Positions 1 to 7,435 are shown, counted from the stretch's first letter. The stretch: 14,990 nucleotides of DNA from Firmicutes bacterium UBA5389 (GCA_002409965.1 DHON01000092.1:97149-112138), one strand, 5' to 3'. Notes: generated from the letters alone by a model not told the origin. Made by a program: numbers and translations.

Positions 1-145
1 CCGCCGTACCGAACTCGGTGAGCAAGCGGTGGAAGGAGCGCGGACCTATCCCCGGACACATATGCCAGAAGACCCAGCACGCGAGTTCAGCATCGCGCGG
101 CTCGGACAGATCGTTCCAGGTGATGTCGCGGCCTTCCTCATCCAT
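1..145 (-). CDS. dprA: DNA-processing protein DprA, N-terminal fragment (cut by window edge)
   Basis: Only the first 48 codons are present; the gene runs off the left edge. The ATG at 145-143 overlaps the end of comM by 8 bases. A GAGG motif lies about 13 bases upstream. The visible protein contains ACWVFWHMCPGIGPRS followed by FHRLLTEFG. This matches the helix-hairpin-helix-like start of DprA/Smf proteins (consensus roughly 'L..ipGIGp..l..LL..FG'). DprA binds incoming single-stranded DNA and loads RecA during natural transformation; its Rossmann-like core would lie outside the window. Position directly after comM is the usual Bacillota arrangement and supports the call. The overlap suggests translational coupling. 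The identification rests on a short N-terminus plus context, so the rest of the gene could still be broken. Confidence 0.85.
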   Translation of the reverse strand, partial: MDEEGRDITWNDLSEPRDAELACWVFWHMCPGIGPRSFHRLLTEFGTA

Positions 146-1679
146 ATGCCAACACCGTCCTCGGTTCGGACTCCAGGACCCTGTACTGCAGGGCCTCTAG
201 CACATGCTCGTCCGCCACGCTTCCGGAACCGTCAAGATCGGCAATGGTCCTCGCGACCCGTATTAGCTTGTGATAGGCTCGAACCGAAAGAGCCATGTGG
301 TCGACTGCGTCTAGCAACAGCGTGCGCGCTCCGGGGGCGAGGTGTGCCGCGCTCTCGATTCTGCGCGGCGCCATGGTTGAGTTCGTCAATCCCTTTTGAC
401 CAAAGCGCTCTGCCTGTCGGGCCCTGGCCTGCTCGATCTCGTCGCGTACGCCATCGGACGTGAGCAACGCGATAGGTTTCTCTAGGCCGGATCGCCTGAC
501 GCGAGGCACTTCTATCTGAATGTCGATGCGGTCGATGACTGGACCGGCTAGCTTTCGTCGGTAGCGCATCAGGGCCGCGCCCTGACAGACGCACGCGCGT
601 TCGGGGTCGCCAAGGTAGCCGCATGGACACGGATTGGCCGAGGCTATCAGCATGAACCGAGACGGGAAATTGACCGTGCCTCGCGAACGGGACACCACGA
701 TGAACCCGTCTTCCATCGGGCCTCTGAGGCTTTCGACGACTCGGCGCGGAAACTCGCAGAACTCGTCAAGATACAGAACGCCTCTGTGCGCCAGTGTTAC
801 CTCGCCTGGCAGAGGCGGGTTCCCGCCTCCGAGCATGCCAGCTGGGCTGACGGTGTGATGCGGGCGGCGAAACGGCCGCTCGCGGGCGAGCCCATCAGGA
901 GACACGGCGCCGGCGACGCTCTGTATGCATGTGACCTCCAAGGCTTCGTGCTCGTCCATCGCGGGAAGGATCGACGATACGCACGATGCAAGCAGCGTCT
1001 TTCCCCCTCCGGGAGGCCCCACCATGATCAGGTTGTGGGCGCCTGCCACTGCCACCTGGATGGCTCTGATGGCCGCGTCCTGGCCCACAACCTGGCCAAA
1101 GTCGCATTCGGCTTTGGATGCCGGCGCATCGGGAGGCCTTGGGCGATGGCCTATTCGCCTTGGAGTTGAGCCCGAACATAGGTACTCTACTACCTCATTG
1201 AGAGTGTCGACGGCGATGACATCCAGCCCAGACACGCAACAGGCCTCGCGCGCATTGTCGCGGGGCACCACCACATAATCACTGCCCGAACCGAGCGCCG
1301 CCGCGCAGCCAGGCAGGATACCGCGAACCGGCCTGAGCATCCCGTCGAGCGATAGTTCGCCCATGAACGTGATGTATTCCAGGTTGCGCGCGAGCGCTTG
1401 CCCTGATGCAGCGAGTATCGACACAGCTACCGCCAGGTCGAGTCCTACCCCCACCTTCCGGATGTCGGCGGGGGCGAGGTTAATGGTGATCCTGGCCAGC
1501 GGGAAATCGTACCCCGAGTTTCGTAAGGCCGCCCTCACCCGTTCGCGAGACTCGCGCACGGTGCAGTCGGGCAGGCCGACTATGTCGAATGAAGGCAAGC
1601 CTCTTGCGAGATCGGCCTCGACTGCTACAGGCACACCGGAGATGCCCATGACGGCACAACCCTTGGCGATTGCGAGCAT
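138..1679 (-). CDS. comM: ComM/YifB family AAA+ ATPase (Mg chelatase-like)
   Basis: The protein has 513 residues, the usual family length. Residues about 1-165 form the Lon-protease-like N-terminal domain of YifB/ComM. Residues about 195-400 form the AAA+ core, with Walker A GPPGGGKT at 221-228, the family motif RPFRRPHHT at 268-276, Walker B VLYLDE at 301-306, and the cysteine cluster NPCPCGY (349-355) with CVC (363-365). The C-terminal lid, about 405-500, contains RVARTIADL. ComM is known as a hexameric helicase promoting branch migration when transforming DNA is integrated; chelatase activity is not implied by the name. The ATG at 1679 has a strong GGAGG six bases upstream. It lies 26 bases after yraN and overlaps dprA, so the three are probably co-transcribed. 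Confidence 0.95.
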   Translation of the reverse strand: MLAIAKGCAVMGISGVPVAVEADLARGLPSFDIVGLPDCTVRESRERVRAALRNSGYDFPLARITINLAPADIRKVGVGLDLAVAVSILAASGQALARNLEYITFMGELSLDGMLRPVRGILPGCAAALGSGSDYVVVPRDNAREACCVSGLDVIAVDTLNEVVEYLCSGSTPRRIGHRPRPPDAPASKAECDFGQVVGQDAAIRAIQVAVAGAHNLIMVGPPGGGKTLLASCVSSILPAMDEHEALEVTCIQSVAGAVSPDGLARERPFRRPHHTVSPAGMLGGGNPPLPGEVTLAHRGVLYLDEFCEFPRRVVESLRGPMEDGFIVVSRSRGTVNFPSRFMLIASANPCPCGYLGDPERACVCQGAALMRYRRKLAGPVIDRIDIQIEVPRVRRSGLEKPIALLTSDGVRDEIEQARARQAERFGQKGLTNSTMAPRRIESAAHLAPGARTLLLDAVDHMALSVRAYHKLIRVARTIADLDGSGSVADEHVLEALQYRVLESEPRTVLAYG

Positions 1680-1705
1680 CCGGAACCTCCCCCCACACTA
1701 CGTCA

Positions 1706-2071
1706 TCACACCATTACACCTCGAAGGTGCGTGAGGGCGGCGCCGACCAGGGATCCGCCTGACGCGGCGTCGGCCATCACCGCAACAACATCCACACGCA
1801 CCGGCGCGCCGGGATTCGCCGCCGATACCCGGGCCGCAAGCCTGTGCAACGTGCGAAGCTTATCGGCGGTGAGCTGCTCCTCAGGCCGGCCGAAAGCGGC
1901 GGAGCACCGGGTTTTTACCTCTACTACCACGAGCGCTTCCCCATCGCAGGCCAGGATGTCGATCTCGCCGCGACCCAGTCGCAGATTGCATTCAAGTATC
2001 TCGTAGCCAATTGAGGCCAGATACTCCCGAGCAAGAGCCTCACCAGCCCGGCCAATGTCTTGCGCCTGCAT
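1706..2071 (-). CDS. yraN: YraN/UPF0102 family nuclease-fold protein
   Basis: This 121-residue protein is full length for UPF0102. It carries the restriction-endonuclease-like core GEIDIL (35-40) and VVVEVKTR (48-55). E36, D38, E51 and K53 form the E...D...ExK arrangement of the PD-(D/E)XK superfamily. An N-terminal helix with GRAGE..A..YL precedes the core and is typical of the family. The cellular role is not settled; the fold and the comM/dprA neighbours suggest a DNA-repair or recombination function, which is inference. The ATG at 2071 has an AGGGGG Shine-Dalgarno seven bases upstream, which sits in a predicted hairpin loop. It is separated from rnhB by 112 bases holding a terminator-like hairpin, so it likely begins a new unit. 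Confidence 0.93.
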   Translation of the reverse strand: MQAQDIGRAGEALAREYLASIGYEILECNLRLGRGEIDILACDGEALVVVEVKTRCSAAFGRPEEQLTADKLRTLHRLAARVSAANPGAPVRVDVVAVMADAASGGSLVGAALTHLRGVMV

Positions 2072-2072
2072 C

Positions 2073-2092
2073 GGTCCGCCCCCTCACGGACC
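2073..2092 (-). promoter_or_regulatory. Hairpin presenting the yraN ribosome binding site in its loop
   Basis: On the minus strand, GGTCCG and CGGACC form a perfect 6-bp stem around an 8-base loop, TGAGGGGG. The loop contains the Shine-Dalgarno of yraN, and the stem ends one base before the ATG at 2071. The stem is seen directly. Whether it modulates initiation (structured but exposed SD) is inference. Confidence 0.45.
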
Positions 2093-2133
2093 ACCAATTC
2101 GACGGCGGACGCCTATGTCCTTCCATAAACAGC

Positions 2134-2155
2134 AAAAATCACCCTCTCGGGTGAT
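2134..2155 (-). terminator. Intrinsic terminator-like hairpin after rnhB
   Basis: On the minus strand, ATCACCC and GGGTGAT form a perfect 7-bp stem with a GAGA loop (a GNRA tetraloop), directly followed by a run of T (2137-2134, five with the last stem base). It starts 28 bases after the rnhB stop codon. The stem has only four GC pairs and the T-run is short, so termination may be partial. No convincing promoter for yraN was found between it and the yraN start. Confidence 0.6.
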
Positions 2156-2183
2156 CCCGCAACCATTGCGCGCGGATGGAGGA

Positions 2184-2798
2184 CTAGCCCGCCCTTTCCA
2201 CACCGCGAAAACTCTTTCTATGTATCGGACAGGGACCCAACTCCGCCAGGCGTTGGAGGTGTTCCTGCGTTGGGTACCCCTTGTGTCGGTCGAAGCCATA
2301 CTGCGGGTAGGTTTCGTGCAGCCGGCACATGATGCCGTCCCTGGCCACCTTGGCCGCTATCGACGCAGCCGCCACGCATTCGCTCCGAGCATCTCCTCTG
2401 ACCAGCGCAACGCCTGGGCAACCCAGCGCCGGCAGATCCCGTCCATCCACCAGTACCAGATCGACCGCGGATGCAAGCTGCGACACCGCCCTCGACATGG
2501 CCAGCAACGCGGCAACCCTGATGTTCAGCTCATCTATCTCATTGGGCCAGGCAGCCCCCAGGCTCACCTCAATACAGCTGTCCATGATTCGCTCCAGAGC
2601 GGCTATCCGCCTGGCGGATGAGAGCATCTTGGAGTCCAGCACGCCCTGGGGATGGGCGCCTGCGCGCATCACAACTGCGGCCGCCACTACCGGCCCCGCC
2701 AACGGCCCTCGCCCGGCTTCGTCTACGCCGACTAGAACGGGAAATCCAATCTCCCTTACGCAGTCGTCGAACGCACCCAGCGCTTCCTGGTCGATCAT
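2184..2798 (-). CDS. rnhB: Ribonuclease HII
   Basis: RNase HII removes RNA from RNA-DNA hybrids, including single ribonucleotides in DNA. The 204-residue protein has the type 2 RNase H signature VDEAGRGPLAGP (25-36). All four expected catalytic acids are present: D26, E27, D118 (in LVDG) and D136 (in RGD). The DSKMLS motif (55-60) and ASIAAKVARD (145-154) also match the family. The ATG at 2798 overlaps the rbgA stop as ATGA, with a GGAG motif five bases upstream, so translation is probably coupled. The rbgA-rnhB pairing is common in Bacillota. A terminator-like hairpin follows the gene. Nothing looks damaged. Confidence 0.96.
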   Translation of the reverse strand: MIDQEALGAFDDCVREIGFPVLVGVDEAGRGPLAGPVVAAAVVMRAGAHPQGVLDSKMLSSARRIAALERIMDSCIEVSLGAAWPNEIDELNIRVAALLAMSRAVSQLASAVDLVLVDGRDLPALGCPGVALVRGDARSECVAAASIAAKVARDGIMCRLHETYPQYGFDRHKGYPTQEHLQRLAELGPCPIHRKSFRGVERAG

Positions 2799-3634
2799 GG
2801 CCGCTCCAGCGTCACGCGGCCAAGCTTGCCCGACCTAAAATCCCTGACGATCAAGTCGGCGCCTCTTTGAGTGTCAGTCTCTCCGCCCGGCTTCAGGCAT
2901 CCACGCTTGAGAGACACGTGTTCGAGCATCAGAAGCGGATCGTGCATGTCGGCGGGCACTCCGTATCGCTGCTGGAACTGGACCGCTCCCAGCTGGCAAA
3001 GGTGTGACATCAGGCTGATTGAAAGGCCCTCCATGTCCAGCAGATCATCGCTAATGCAGCCCAGCGAGGCCAGAGCGAACCAGACTGCCGGATCGTCAAC
3101 ACGTGGAGGCATGATTCCGGGCGTGTCGAGCATCTCCATCTCCGGGCTCACCACTATCCACTGCTTGGCGCGGGTCACGCCCGGTCGATCACCTGTCTTG
3201 GCGCCGGAGCGCCGGGCTGCTCTGTTTATGAAGGAAGATTTGCCGACATTGGGAATACCCACGACCACAGTGCGAAAACGTCGCCTGCATCGCTCTCTGT
3301 CGCCTTCCTGCCCCGTGAAGCGGGCCGCCTTCTCAGCCAAGCTTATGGCCTCTTTGACCCCCATACCCCTCTGACAGTTGGCCTGCACAACGCCGGCTGA
3401 CGCTGTCCCTAAGGCGTCAAGCCATGCCTCGGTGGCTCGCGCGTCGGCCAGGTCGGACTTGTTGAGCACCAGCACTCTCGGTTTGCTCCCAAGGGCCTCA
3501 TCAAGGTGCGAGTTGGAGGTGGCTCGCGGCGCCCGGGCGTCGAGGATCTCGATTACCACGTCGATCAGCTTCATGCTTTGCCGGATCTCCGCGACGGCCT
3601 TTGCCATGTGCCCTGGAAACCAGCTTTGGCCCAT
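2795..3634 (-). CDS. rbgA: Ribosome biogenesis GTPase RbgA (YlqF)
   Basis: RbgA is a GTPase needed for late assembly of the 50S subunit in Gram-positive bacteria. The protein has 279 residues, near the B. subtilis length. The GTPase motifs occur in circularly permuted order: G4 NKSD (58-61), then G1 GIPNVGKSS (126-134), G2 PGVT (151-154) and G3 DTPG (170-173). The N-terminal WFPGHMAKA is characteristic, and a C-terminal RNA-binding-type domain (about 200-279) follows. I chose the ATG at 3634 rather than an in-frame upstream codon at 3673: it begins exactly where homologues start and has a perfect AGGAGG ten bases upstream. Its stop overlaps rnhB. It lies 107 bases after rplS, an interval containing a very stable hairpin. 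Confidence 0.95.
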   Translation of the reverse strand: MGQSWFPGHMAKAVAEIRQSMKLIDVVIEILDARAPRATSNSHLDEALGSKPRVLVLNKSDLADARATEAWLDALGTASAGVVQANCQRGMGVKEAISLAEKAARFTGQEGDRERCRRRFRTVVVGIPNVGKSSFINRAARRSGAKTGDRPGVTRAKQWIVVSPEMEMLDTPGIMPPRVDDPAVWFALASLGCISDDLLDMEGLSISLMSHLCQLGAVQFQQRYGVPADMHDPLLMLEHVSLKRGCLKPGGETDTQRGADLIVRDFRSGKLGRVTLERP

Positions 3635-3644
3635 CTGCCGCCTT

Positions 3645-3650
3645 CCTCCT
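3645..3650 (-). promoter_or_regulatory. Ribosome binding site of rbgA (decides the start)
   Basis: A full AGGAGG lies 10 bases before the ATG at 3634. The frame is open further upstream, to a methionine codon at 3673. This site, together with the family-typical N-terminus, fixes the start at 3634. Confidence 0.85.
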
Positions 3651-3679
3651 CTCTGCTTTGGGCATCTGAGCATGCGAAC

Positions 3680-3707
3680 GCCGGGCCCGGGTGTAGCCCG
3701 GCCCGGC
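3680..3707 (-). other. Very GC-rich hairpin between rplS and rbgA
   Basis: On the minus strand, GCCGGGCCGGG pairs with CCCGGGCCCGGC, giving 11 G-C pairs with one bulged G and a CTACA loop. No T-run follows, so it is not a standard intrinsic terminator. It begins about 35 bases after the rplS stop. It could protect the upstream L19 message end, pause polymerase or be a processing site. The structure is visible; the role is inference. Confidence 0.5.
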
Positions 3708-3741
3708 CGAAAGACGCCAAGCGAACCTTGCCCGGCCTACT

Positions 3742-4101
3742 TCATGCCCGAGCCTGTTCTCGCTTTCGTTCGCGGATTCGGGCCCTCTTGCCGACTCGAC
3801 CGCGGAGATAGTACAATTTGGCCCGGCGCACATCGCCGAATCTGACTACTTCGATTCTGTCGATCTTGGGCGAATGCAGAGGAAAAACCCTCTCCACGCC
3901 TATTCCCGACGACATTTTCCTGACGTTGAAAGTCTCCGACACGCCGCCGCCGCTCCTGCCGATCACAACGCCCTCGAATACCTGTATACGCTCACGGCTA
4001 CCCTCTACGACCCGCACGTGCACTCTGACTGTGTCGCCTGGGCCGAAGTCGGGGAGGTCTTTGCGCATCTGCTCACGCTCTATTGTATCAATGATGTTCA
4101 C
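3742..4101 (-). CDS. rplS: 50S ribosomal protein L19
   Basis: L19 sits at the 30S-50S interface. With the GTG start at 4101 the protein has 119 residues, the family norm. Visible signatures are FEGVVIGR (42-49), GIGVERVFPLHSPKI (66-80) and RRAKLYYLRGRVGKRARI (92-109), with a basic C-terminus. The frame stays open to 4164, but GTG at 4101 is preferred: homologues begin with this short N-terminus and a GAGGAG motif lies ten bases upstream. A good promoter (4139-4168) lies just ahead, so rplS can be transcribed apart from trmD. A stable hairpin follows the gene before rbgA. Confidence 0.96.
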   Translation of the reverse strand: MNIIDTIEREQMRKDLPDFGPGDTVRVHVRVVEGSRERIQVFEGVVIGRSGGGVSETFNVRKMSSGIGVERVFPLHSPKIDRIEVVRFGDVRRAKLYYLRGRVGKRARIRERKREQARA

Positions 4102-4111
4102 AGTAATTCCA

Positions 4112-4117
4112 CTCCTC
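4112..4117 (-). promoter_or_regulatory. Ribosome binding site of rplS (decides the GTG start)
   Basis: GAGGAG lies 10 bases before the GTG at 4101. It supports the GTG start over an ATG 63 bases further upstream, which would sit before the predicted transcription start and add 21 residues foreign to the L19 family. Confidence 0.8.
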
Positions 4118-4138
4118 AACCGCTTTTCAACAGACGTC

Positions 4139-4168
4139 AGTATACCACAAGAAAACCGACCCAATCAA
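4139..4168 (-). promoter_or_regulatory. Sigma-A-type promoter for rplS
   Basis: On the minus strand, a TTGATT -35 box (4168-4163) is separated by 18 bases from a TATACT -10 box (4144-4139). The -10 is preceded by TG-N (extended -10). The -35 box overlaps the trmD stop codon (4167-4165). The expected start near 4132 would leave a leader of about 30 bases to the GTG of rplS. Confidence 0.7.
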
Positions 4169-4902
4169 GGCGCAAGGGTCCGCAGTATCTCCAGGTCTTC
4201 GGCTGAGAGCTCCGCCTTGGCAAGCAGGTCGGGCCGACGGCGTTGGGTTCGCTCCAGGGATCGCGCTCGCCGCCACTGCCTGATTTTCTCGTGATCCCCC
4301 GAGATCAGAACCTCGGGAACCTCAAGTTCCCGCCACTGCCGGGGCCGCGTATAGTGCGGGTAGTCGAGTAGCCCATCCCAGAAGGAATCCCCAGCGGCGC
4401 TGGCCTCGTCTCCCAGAGCGTCTGGCAACAACCGTGCCGCCGCGTCCACAATCACCATGGCAGGAAGCTCGCCGCCAGTCAACACATAGTCGCCTATGGA
4501 TATCTCCTCGGTGACAAGCGTGGCCACCCTTTCGTCTATTCCCTCGTAGTGCCCGCACAGGATCACAAGGTGCTCGCACGCAGCAAATTCTTTGGCCACA
4601 TCTTGAGTGAATGGACGCCCGGCGGGAGTGGTCAGGATCACCCGCGATTCCCCGCTCTCCGCTGATTCCCTGCACTCCAGAGCGTGATGAACAGCTGCTG
4701 CAATGGGTTCCGGTTTCATGACCATGCCTGGTCCGCCTCCGAACGGGTAGTCATCGACTACTCGATGCTTGCCGGCGGCGAAATCGCGGATATCATGAAC
4801 CCTCACCGTCAGAATCCCCTTTTCCTGCGCCCGTCCCAGAATGCTCTCTGACATGACCCCTGAGAACATTCCAGGAAAGATCGTCAGGATATCGATCTCC
4901 AT
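4165..4902 (-). CDS. trmD: tRNA (guanine-37-N1)-methyltransferase TrmD
   Basis: TrmD methylates G37 next to the anticodon using S-adenosylmethionine and so prevents frameshifting. The 245-residue protein shows the SPOUT trefoil-knot motifs: YPFGGGPGM (52-60), LCGHYEGIDERV (115-126) and SIGDYVLTGGELP (135-147). R157 and D172 (in GDSF) correspond to the catalytic Arg and Asp of E. coli TrmD. LLDYPHYTRP (178-187) and SGDH (201-204) complete the family pattern. The usual LPG after the knot reads LPDAL here, a minor difference. The ATG at 4902 lies nine bases after rimM, and its GAGGTG ribosome binding site overlaps the rimM stop, indicating one operon. The rplS promoter begins within its stop codon. 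Confidence 0.97.
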   Translation of the reverse strand: MEIDILTIFPGMFSGVMSESILGRAQEKGILTVRVHDIRDFAAGKHRVVDDYPFGGGPGMVMKPEPIAAAVHHALECRESAESGESRVILTTPAGRPFTQDVAKEFAACEHLVILCGHYEGIDERVATLVTEEISIGDYVLTGGELPAMVIVDAAARLLPDALGDEASAAGDSFWDGLLDYPHYTRPRQWRELEVPEVLISGDHEKIRQWRRARSLERTQRRRPDLLAKAELSAEDLEILRTLAP

Positions 4903-4911
4903 GGCATCGAT

Positions 4912-5442
4912 TCACCTCAACCCGGGTCTGTCGTCGATCACGAGCCGGCCTCCCGCAACATCCACGTGCCGCACCATATCGCTCGTCGCCGGCACCAGGA
5001 AGTCCGAGCCCTGCTCCGGTCGGACCACCAGCACATCGTTGGCTGGCATTTCAAGCACTTCGACCACGGTGCCAAGGCGCTCACCGGTGGTCGATTCACA
5101 CGCCAACCCCGCCAGCTCAAAGCTGTAGAACTCGCCTTCAGGCAGCCCTGGCAGCTCACAAGCGGGCAAGTACAGTCCCAAGCCCCGCAGGGCTCGCGCA
5201 GCATCGGCATCCGCAATACCCCTGATTCCAAGAAGCGATAGGCCCCGGTGGGAACGCGCCGATTCGAGCTCGACACGCCTGCATCCGCCATCCCCCACCC
5301 CTGCCGGCCCCAAGAACACCCGGGTGAGCCCACTGAACCGGTCGGGCGAACCACTGCACGGCTGCGCTTTGACCTCCCCGCGTACCCCGTGCGTCCCCAC
5401 GATCCAGCCGACCAGCACCAGCTGCGCCTGCTCTGGCGTCAT
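4912..5442 (-). CDS. rimM: 16S rRNA processing / 30S assembly protein RimM
   Basis: RimM binds ribosomal protein S19 and assists maturation of the 30S head. The 176-residue protein has the RimM N-terminal barrel beginning VGWIVGTHGVRGEVK (11-25). A C-terminal PRC-barrel follows, with EFYSFELAGL (103-112), GERLGTVVEVLEMPANDVLVV (119-139) and LVPATSDMV (148-156). Length and domain order are ordinary. The ATG at 5442 overlaps the khpA stop as ATGA; the upstream Shine-Dalgarno is weak, consistent with translational coupling. rimM followed by trmD is conserved across bacteria. B. subtilis carries ylqD just before rimM; it is absent here. Confidence 0.95.
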   Translation of the reverse strand: MTPEQAQLVLVGWIVGTHGVRGEVKAQPCSGSPDRFSGLTRVFLGPAGVGDGGCRRVELESARSHRGLSLLGIRGIADADAARALRGLGLYLPACELPGLPEGEFYSFELAGLACESTTGERLGTVVEVLEMPANDVLVVRPEQGSDFLVPATSDMVRHVDVAGGRLVIDDRPGLR

Positions 5443-5699
5443 TCCACTATCTCGACCATTGCTCGCTTGCCCTGTCGCGTAGCAGTCGCCTTTGCAACTG
5501 TGCGGATAGCACGGGCCACCCGCCCGTGCCTCCCGATTACCTTACCCATATCGCCCTGGGCCACCGATACCTCGAGGATGACGCTATCGCCGTTTTCAAT
5601 CTCCCTCACACGGACCATGTCCGGCTCGTCCACTATGTTGGAGGCGAGATAGGACACCAGATCTCGAAGCTCTACTTTGTTCTTCTTGCCCGTACCCAT
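5439..5699 (-). CDS. khpA: KH-domain RNA-binding protein KhpA (YlqC)
   Basis: KhpA is a small RNA-binding protein of Gram-positive bacteria that acts with KhpB and affects cell division and elongation. The predicted 86-residue protein is one KH domain: the MGKVIGRHGRVARAIR segment (51-66) holds the GxxG loop G56-R-H-G59. The C-terminal strand RAMVEIVE is also typical. I chose the ATG at 5699, with a GGTGG motif just upstream; a GTG at 5708 would add three residues and has no clear ribosome binding site. Either start gives a longer, lysine-containing N-terminus than the common form of about 76 residues. It lies 12 bases after rpsP and overlaps rimM by 4 bases. Confidence 0.92.
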   Translation of the reverse strand: MGTGKKNKVELRDLVSYLASNIVDEPDMVRVREIENGDSVILEVSVAQGDMGKVIGRHGRVARAIRTVAKATATRQGKRAMVEIVE

Positions 5700-5711
5700 C
5701 GGTACCACCGA

Positions 5712-6017
5712 CTAATCCCGCACCGACTCGGCCTCTTCTTCAGAGACCTCATCGGATTGGGCTGCTTTGCCTGCTCCCCCAACTCCAGCCTTGGCCAAAA
5801 GGGCGCGGGCGGTTTCGGACGGGCGCGCTCCGCGCTTGATCCACTCGGCGGCCTTCTCCGCGTCCACTACGAGTTCAGGCGGGTCCACGCGAGGGTTGTA
5901 GTGCCCGATGATCTCGATGAACCGCCCATCCCTGGGCGATCTGGAATCCGCGACCACCAACCGATAGTGCGGTTGCTTGGCAGCGCCTGTTCTGGTTAGC
6001 CTGATACGAACGGCCAT
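5712..6017 (-). CDS. rpsP: 30S ribosomal protein S16
   Basis: S16 is an early-binding 30S assembly protein. The 101-residue product begins with the family signature MAVRIRLTRTGAAKQPHYR, followed by VVADSRSPRDGRFIEIIG (21-38) and a normal central region. The C-terminus carries an Ala/Gly linker and an acidic tail (about 77-101, with SDEVSEEEAES), longer than the roughly 80-90 residues common in the family. The ATG at 6017 is preferred over an upstream in-frame TTG at 6041: it matches the family start and has GGAGGTG 11 bases upstream. It follows ffh by 59 bases, with no promoter or terminator that I could recognise there. Confidence 0.97.
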   Translation of the reverse strand: MAVRIRLTRTGAAKQPHYRLVVADSRSPRDGRFIEIIGHYNPRVDPPELVVDAEKAAEWIKRGARPSETARALLAKAGVGGAGKAAQSDEVSEEEAESVRD

Positions 6018-6076
6018 CTTAGTTCCTACACCTCCGAACAACTAGTTCACACGACTTGACATCTTGCGTTATCTGT

Positions 6077-7414
6077 CTATGGCATAAATGGGATCTTTCC
6101 CATGGGGCCACCGCGTTTTGAGGCATCGCTGAACTGCCTGAGCATCTTGCGGGCCTGGTCAAACTGCTTGAGCAGAGCGTTGACGTCCTGCACCCGCGTG
6201 CCGCTGCCCGCCGCTATTCGGCGCTTCCTGGAGCCATCGATAATGGAAGGGTTCTTCCTCTCCGACAGCGTCATCGATCTTATGATTGCCTCGATCTTCG
6301 ACAGGTCTTTCTCACCGACCTCGACACCCTTCAAGGCCTTCGACTTAGCGACTCCTGGGATCATGCCCAGCAGCTGATCGAGGGGGCCCATCTTTCGTAC
6401 GTCTTGGAGTTGCTGCAGGAAGTCGCTCAAGGTGAACTCCTGCTTGCGTAGCTTCTCTTCGAGCTTCTTGGCCTGCTCTAGATCGAACGTCTCCTGAGCT
6501 TTTTCGATCATTGTCAGCACATCGCCCATCCCCAGGATCCTTGAGGCCATGCGGTCAGGATGAAACTGCTCGAGGGCATCAAGTTTCTCGCCGGTGGTGA
6601 CGAACTTGATGGGCTTGCCGGTGACTTCCCTGACCGACAACGCGGCCCCGCCCCGGGCGTCCCCGTCGAGCTTGGTGACGATCACTCCATCGATACCTAG
6701 GCGATCATTGAACACGGCAGCCACATTCACCGCATCCTGGCCCGTCATAGCATCCACAACCAGCAGTATCTCGGAGGGCGCCACTCGCGCCTTGACCCTT
6801 TCGAGCTCCTCCATCATCTCGTCGTCGATGTGCAAGCGCCCCGCCGTGTCGAGTATGACAGTGTCGTATCCCATGCTGCGTGCACGTTCCACCGCGCCGG
6901 CGGCGATGTCGGCCGGCGCGGTGCGGTCGCCCAGTGTGAACACCTCCACGCCAAGCTGCGTTCCGAGCACCTGTAGTTGCTTAATCGCTGCAGGCCTGTA
7001 GATGTCGGCCGCTGCAAGGAGCGGCTTTCTCCCCTGTTTACGCATGAGGCTCGCCAGTTTCGCGCAGCTAGTCGTCTTTCCCGAACCCTGCAGCCCGATC
7101 AGCATAATGATGGTCGGAGGCCTGGAGGAGAAGACGATCTTGGACGACTGCCCGCCCATGAGACCCGTGAGTTCCTCGTTGACGATCTTTATTACCTGCT
7201 GCGCCGGGGTGAGGCTCGCCAGAACCTCTTCACCCACAGCGCGCTTCCTGACTCTATCGACGAATCCCTTCGCGACCTTGAAGTTGACGTCCGCTTCGAG
7301 CAAAGCCAGCCGGACTTCGCGAAGGGCCAAATCTACATCCTTCTCGGTGAGCTTCCCACGGTTTCGTAGGTTTTTGAAGACGCCCTGAAGTCGCGCCGAT
7401 AGATTCTCGAACAT
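6077..7414 (-). CDS. ffh: Signal recognition particle protein Ffh
   Basis: Ffh binds signal sequences and the SRP RNA and docks at FtsY to deliver nascent membrane proteins. The 445-residue protein has the helical N domain (about 1-88). The SRP GTPase domain follows, with G1 GLQGSGKT (107-114), DTAGR (189-193) and TKLDG (247-251). A methionine-rich M domain spans about 320-445, and its RNA-binding segment contains IRSMTLSER and SGTRVQDVNALLKQF. Length is normal. The ATG at 7414 is preceded by AGGTG at good spacing; an in-frame TTG one codon earlier is a less likely start. It lies 21 bases after ylxM, its usual partner. Confidence 0.98.
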   Translation of the reverse strand: MFENLSARLQGVFKNLRNRGKLTEKDVDLALREVRLALLEADVNFKVAKGFVDRVRKRAVGEEVLASLTPAQQVIKIVNEELTGLMGGQSSKIVFSSRPPTIIMLIGLQGSGKTTSCAKLASLMRKQGRKPLLAAADIYRPAAIKQLQVLGTQLGVEVFTLGDRTAPADIAAGAVERARSMGYDTVILDTAGRLHIDDEMMEELERVKARVAPSEILLVVDAMTGQDAVNVAAVFNDRLGIDGVIVTKLDGDARGGAALSVREVTGKPIKFVTTGEKLDALEQFHPDRMASRILGMGDVLTMIEKAQETFDLEQAKKLEEKLRKQEFTLSDFLQQLQDVRKMGPLDQLLGMIPGVAKSKALKGVEVGEKDLSKIEAIIRSMTLSERKNPSIIDGSRKRRIAAGSGTRVQDVNALLKQFDQARKMLRQFSDASKRGGPMGKIPFMP

Positions 7415-7435
7415 CAAAGCTCACCTTTCCTCTCC

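Noticed and set aside
2055..2621. A 188-codon open frame on the plus strand opposite rnhB
   Set aside because: It is antisense to a clearly recognised gene with intact catalytic residues, with no family motif and no good ribosome binding site.
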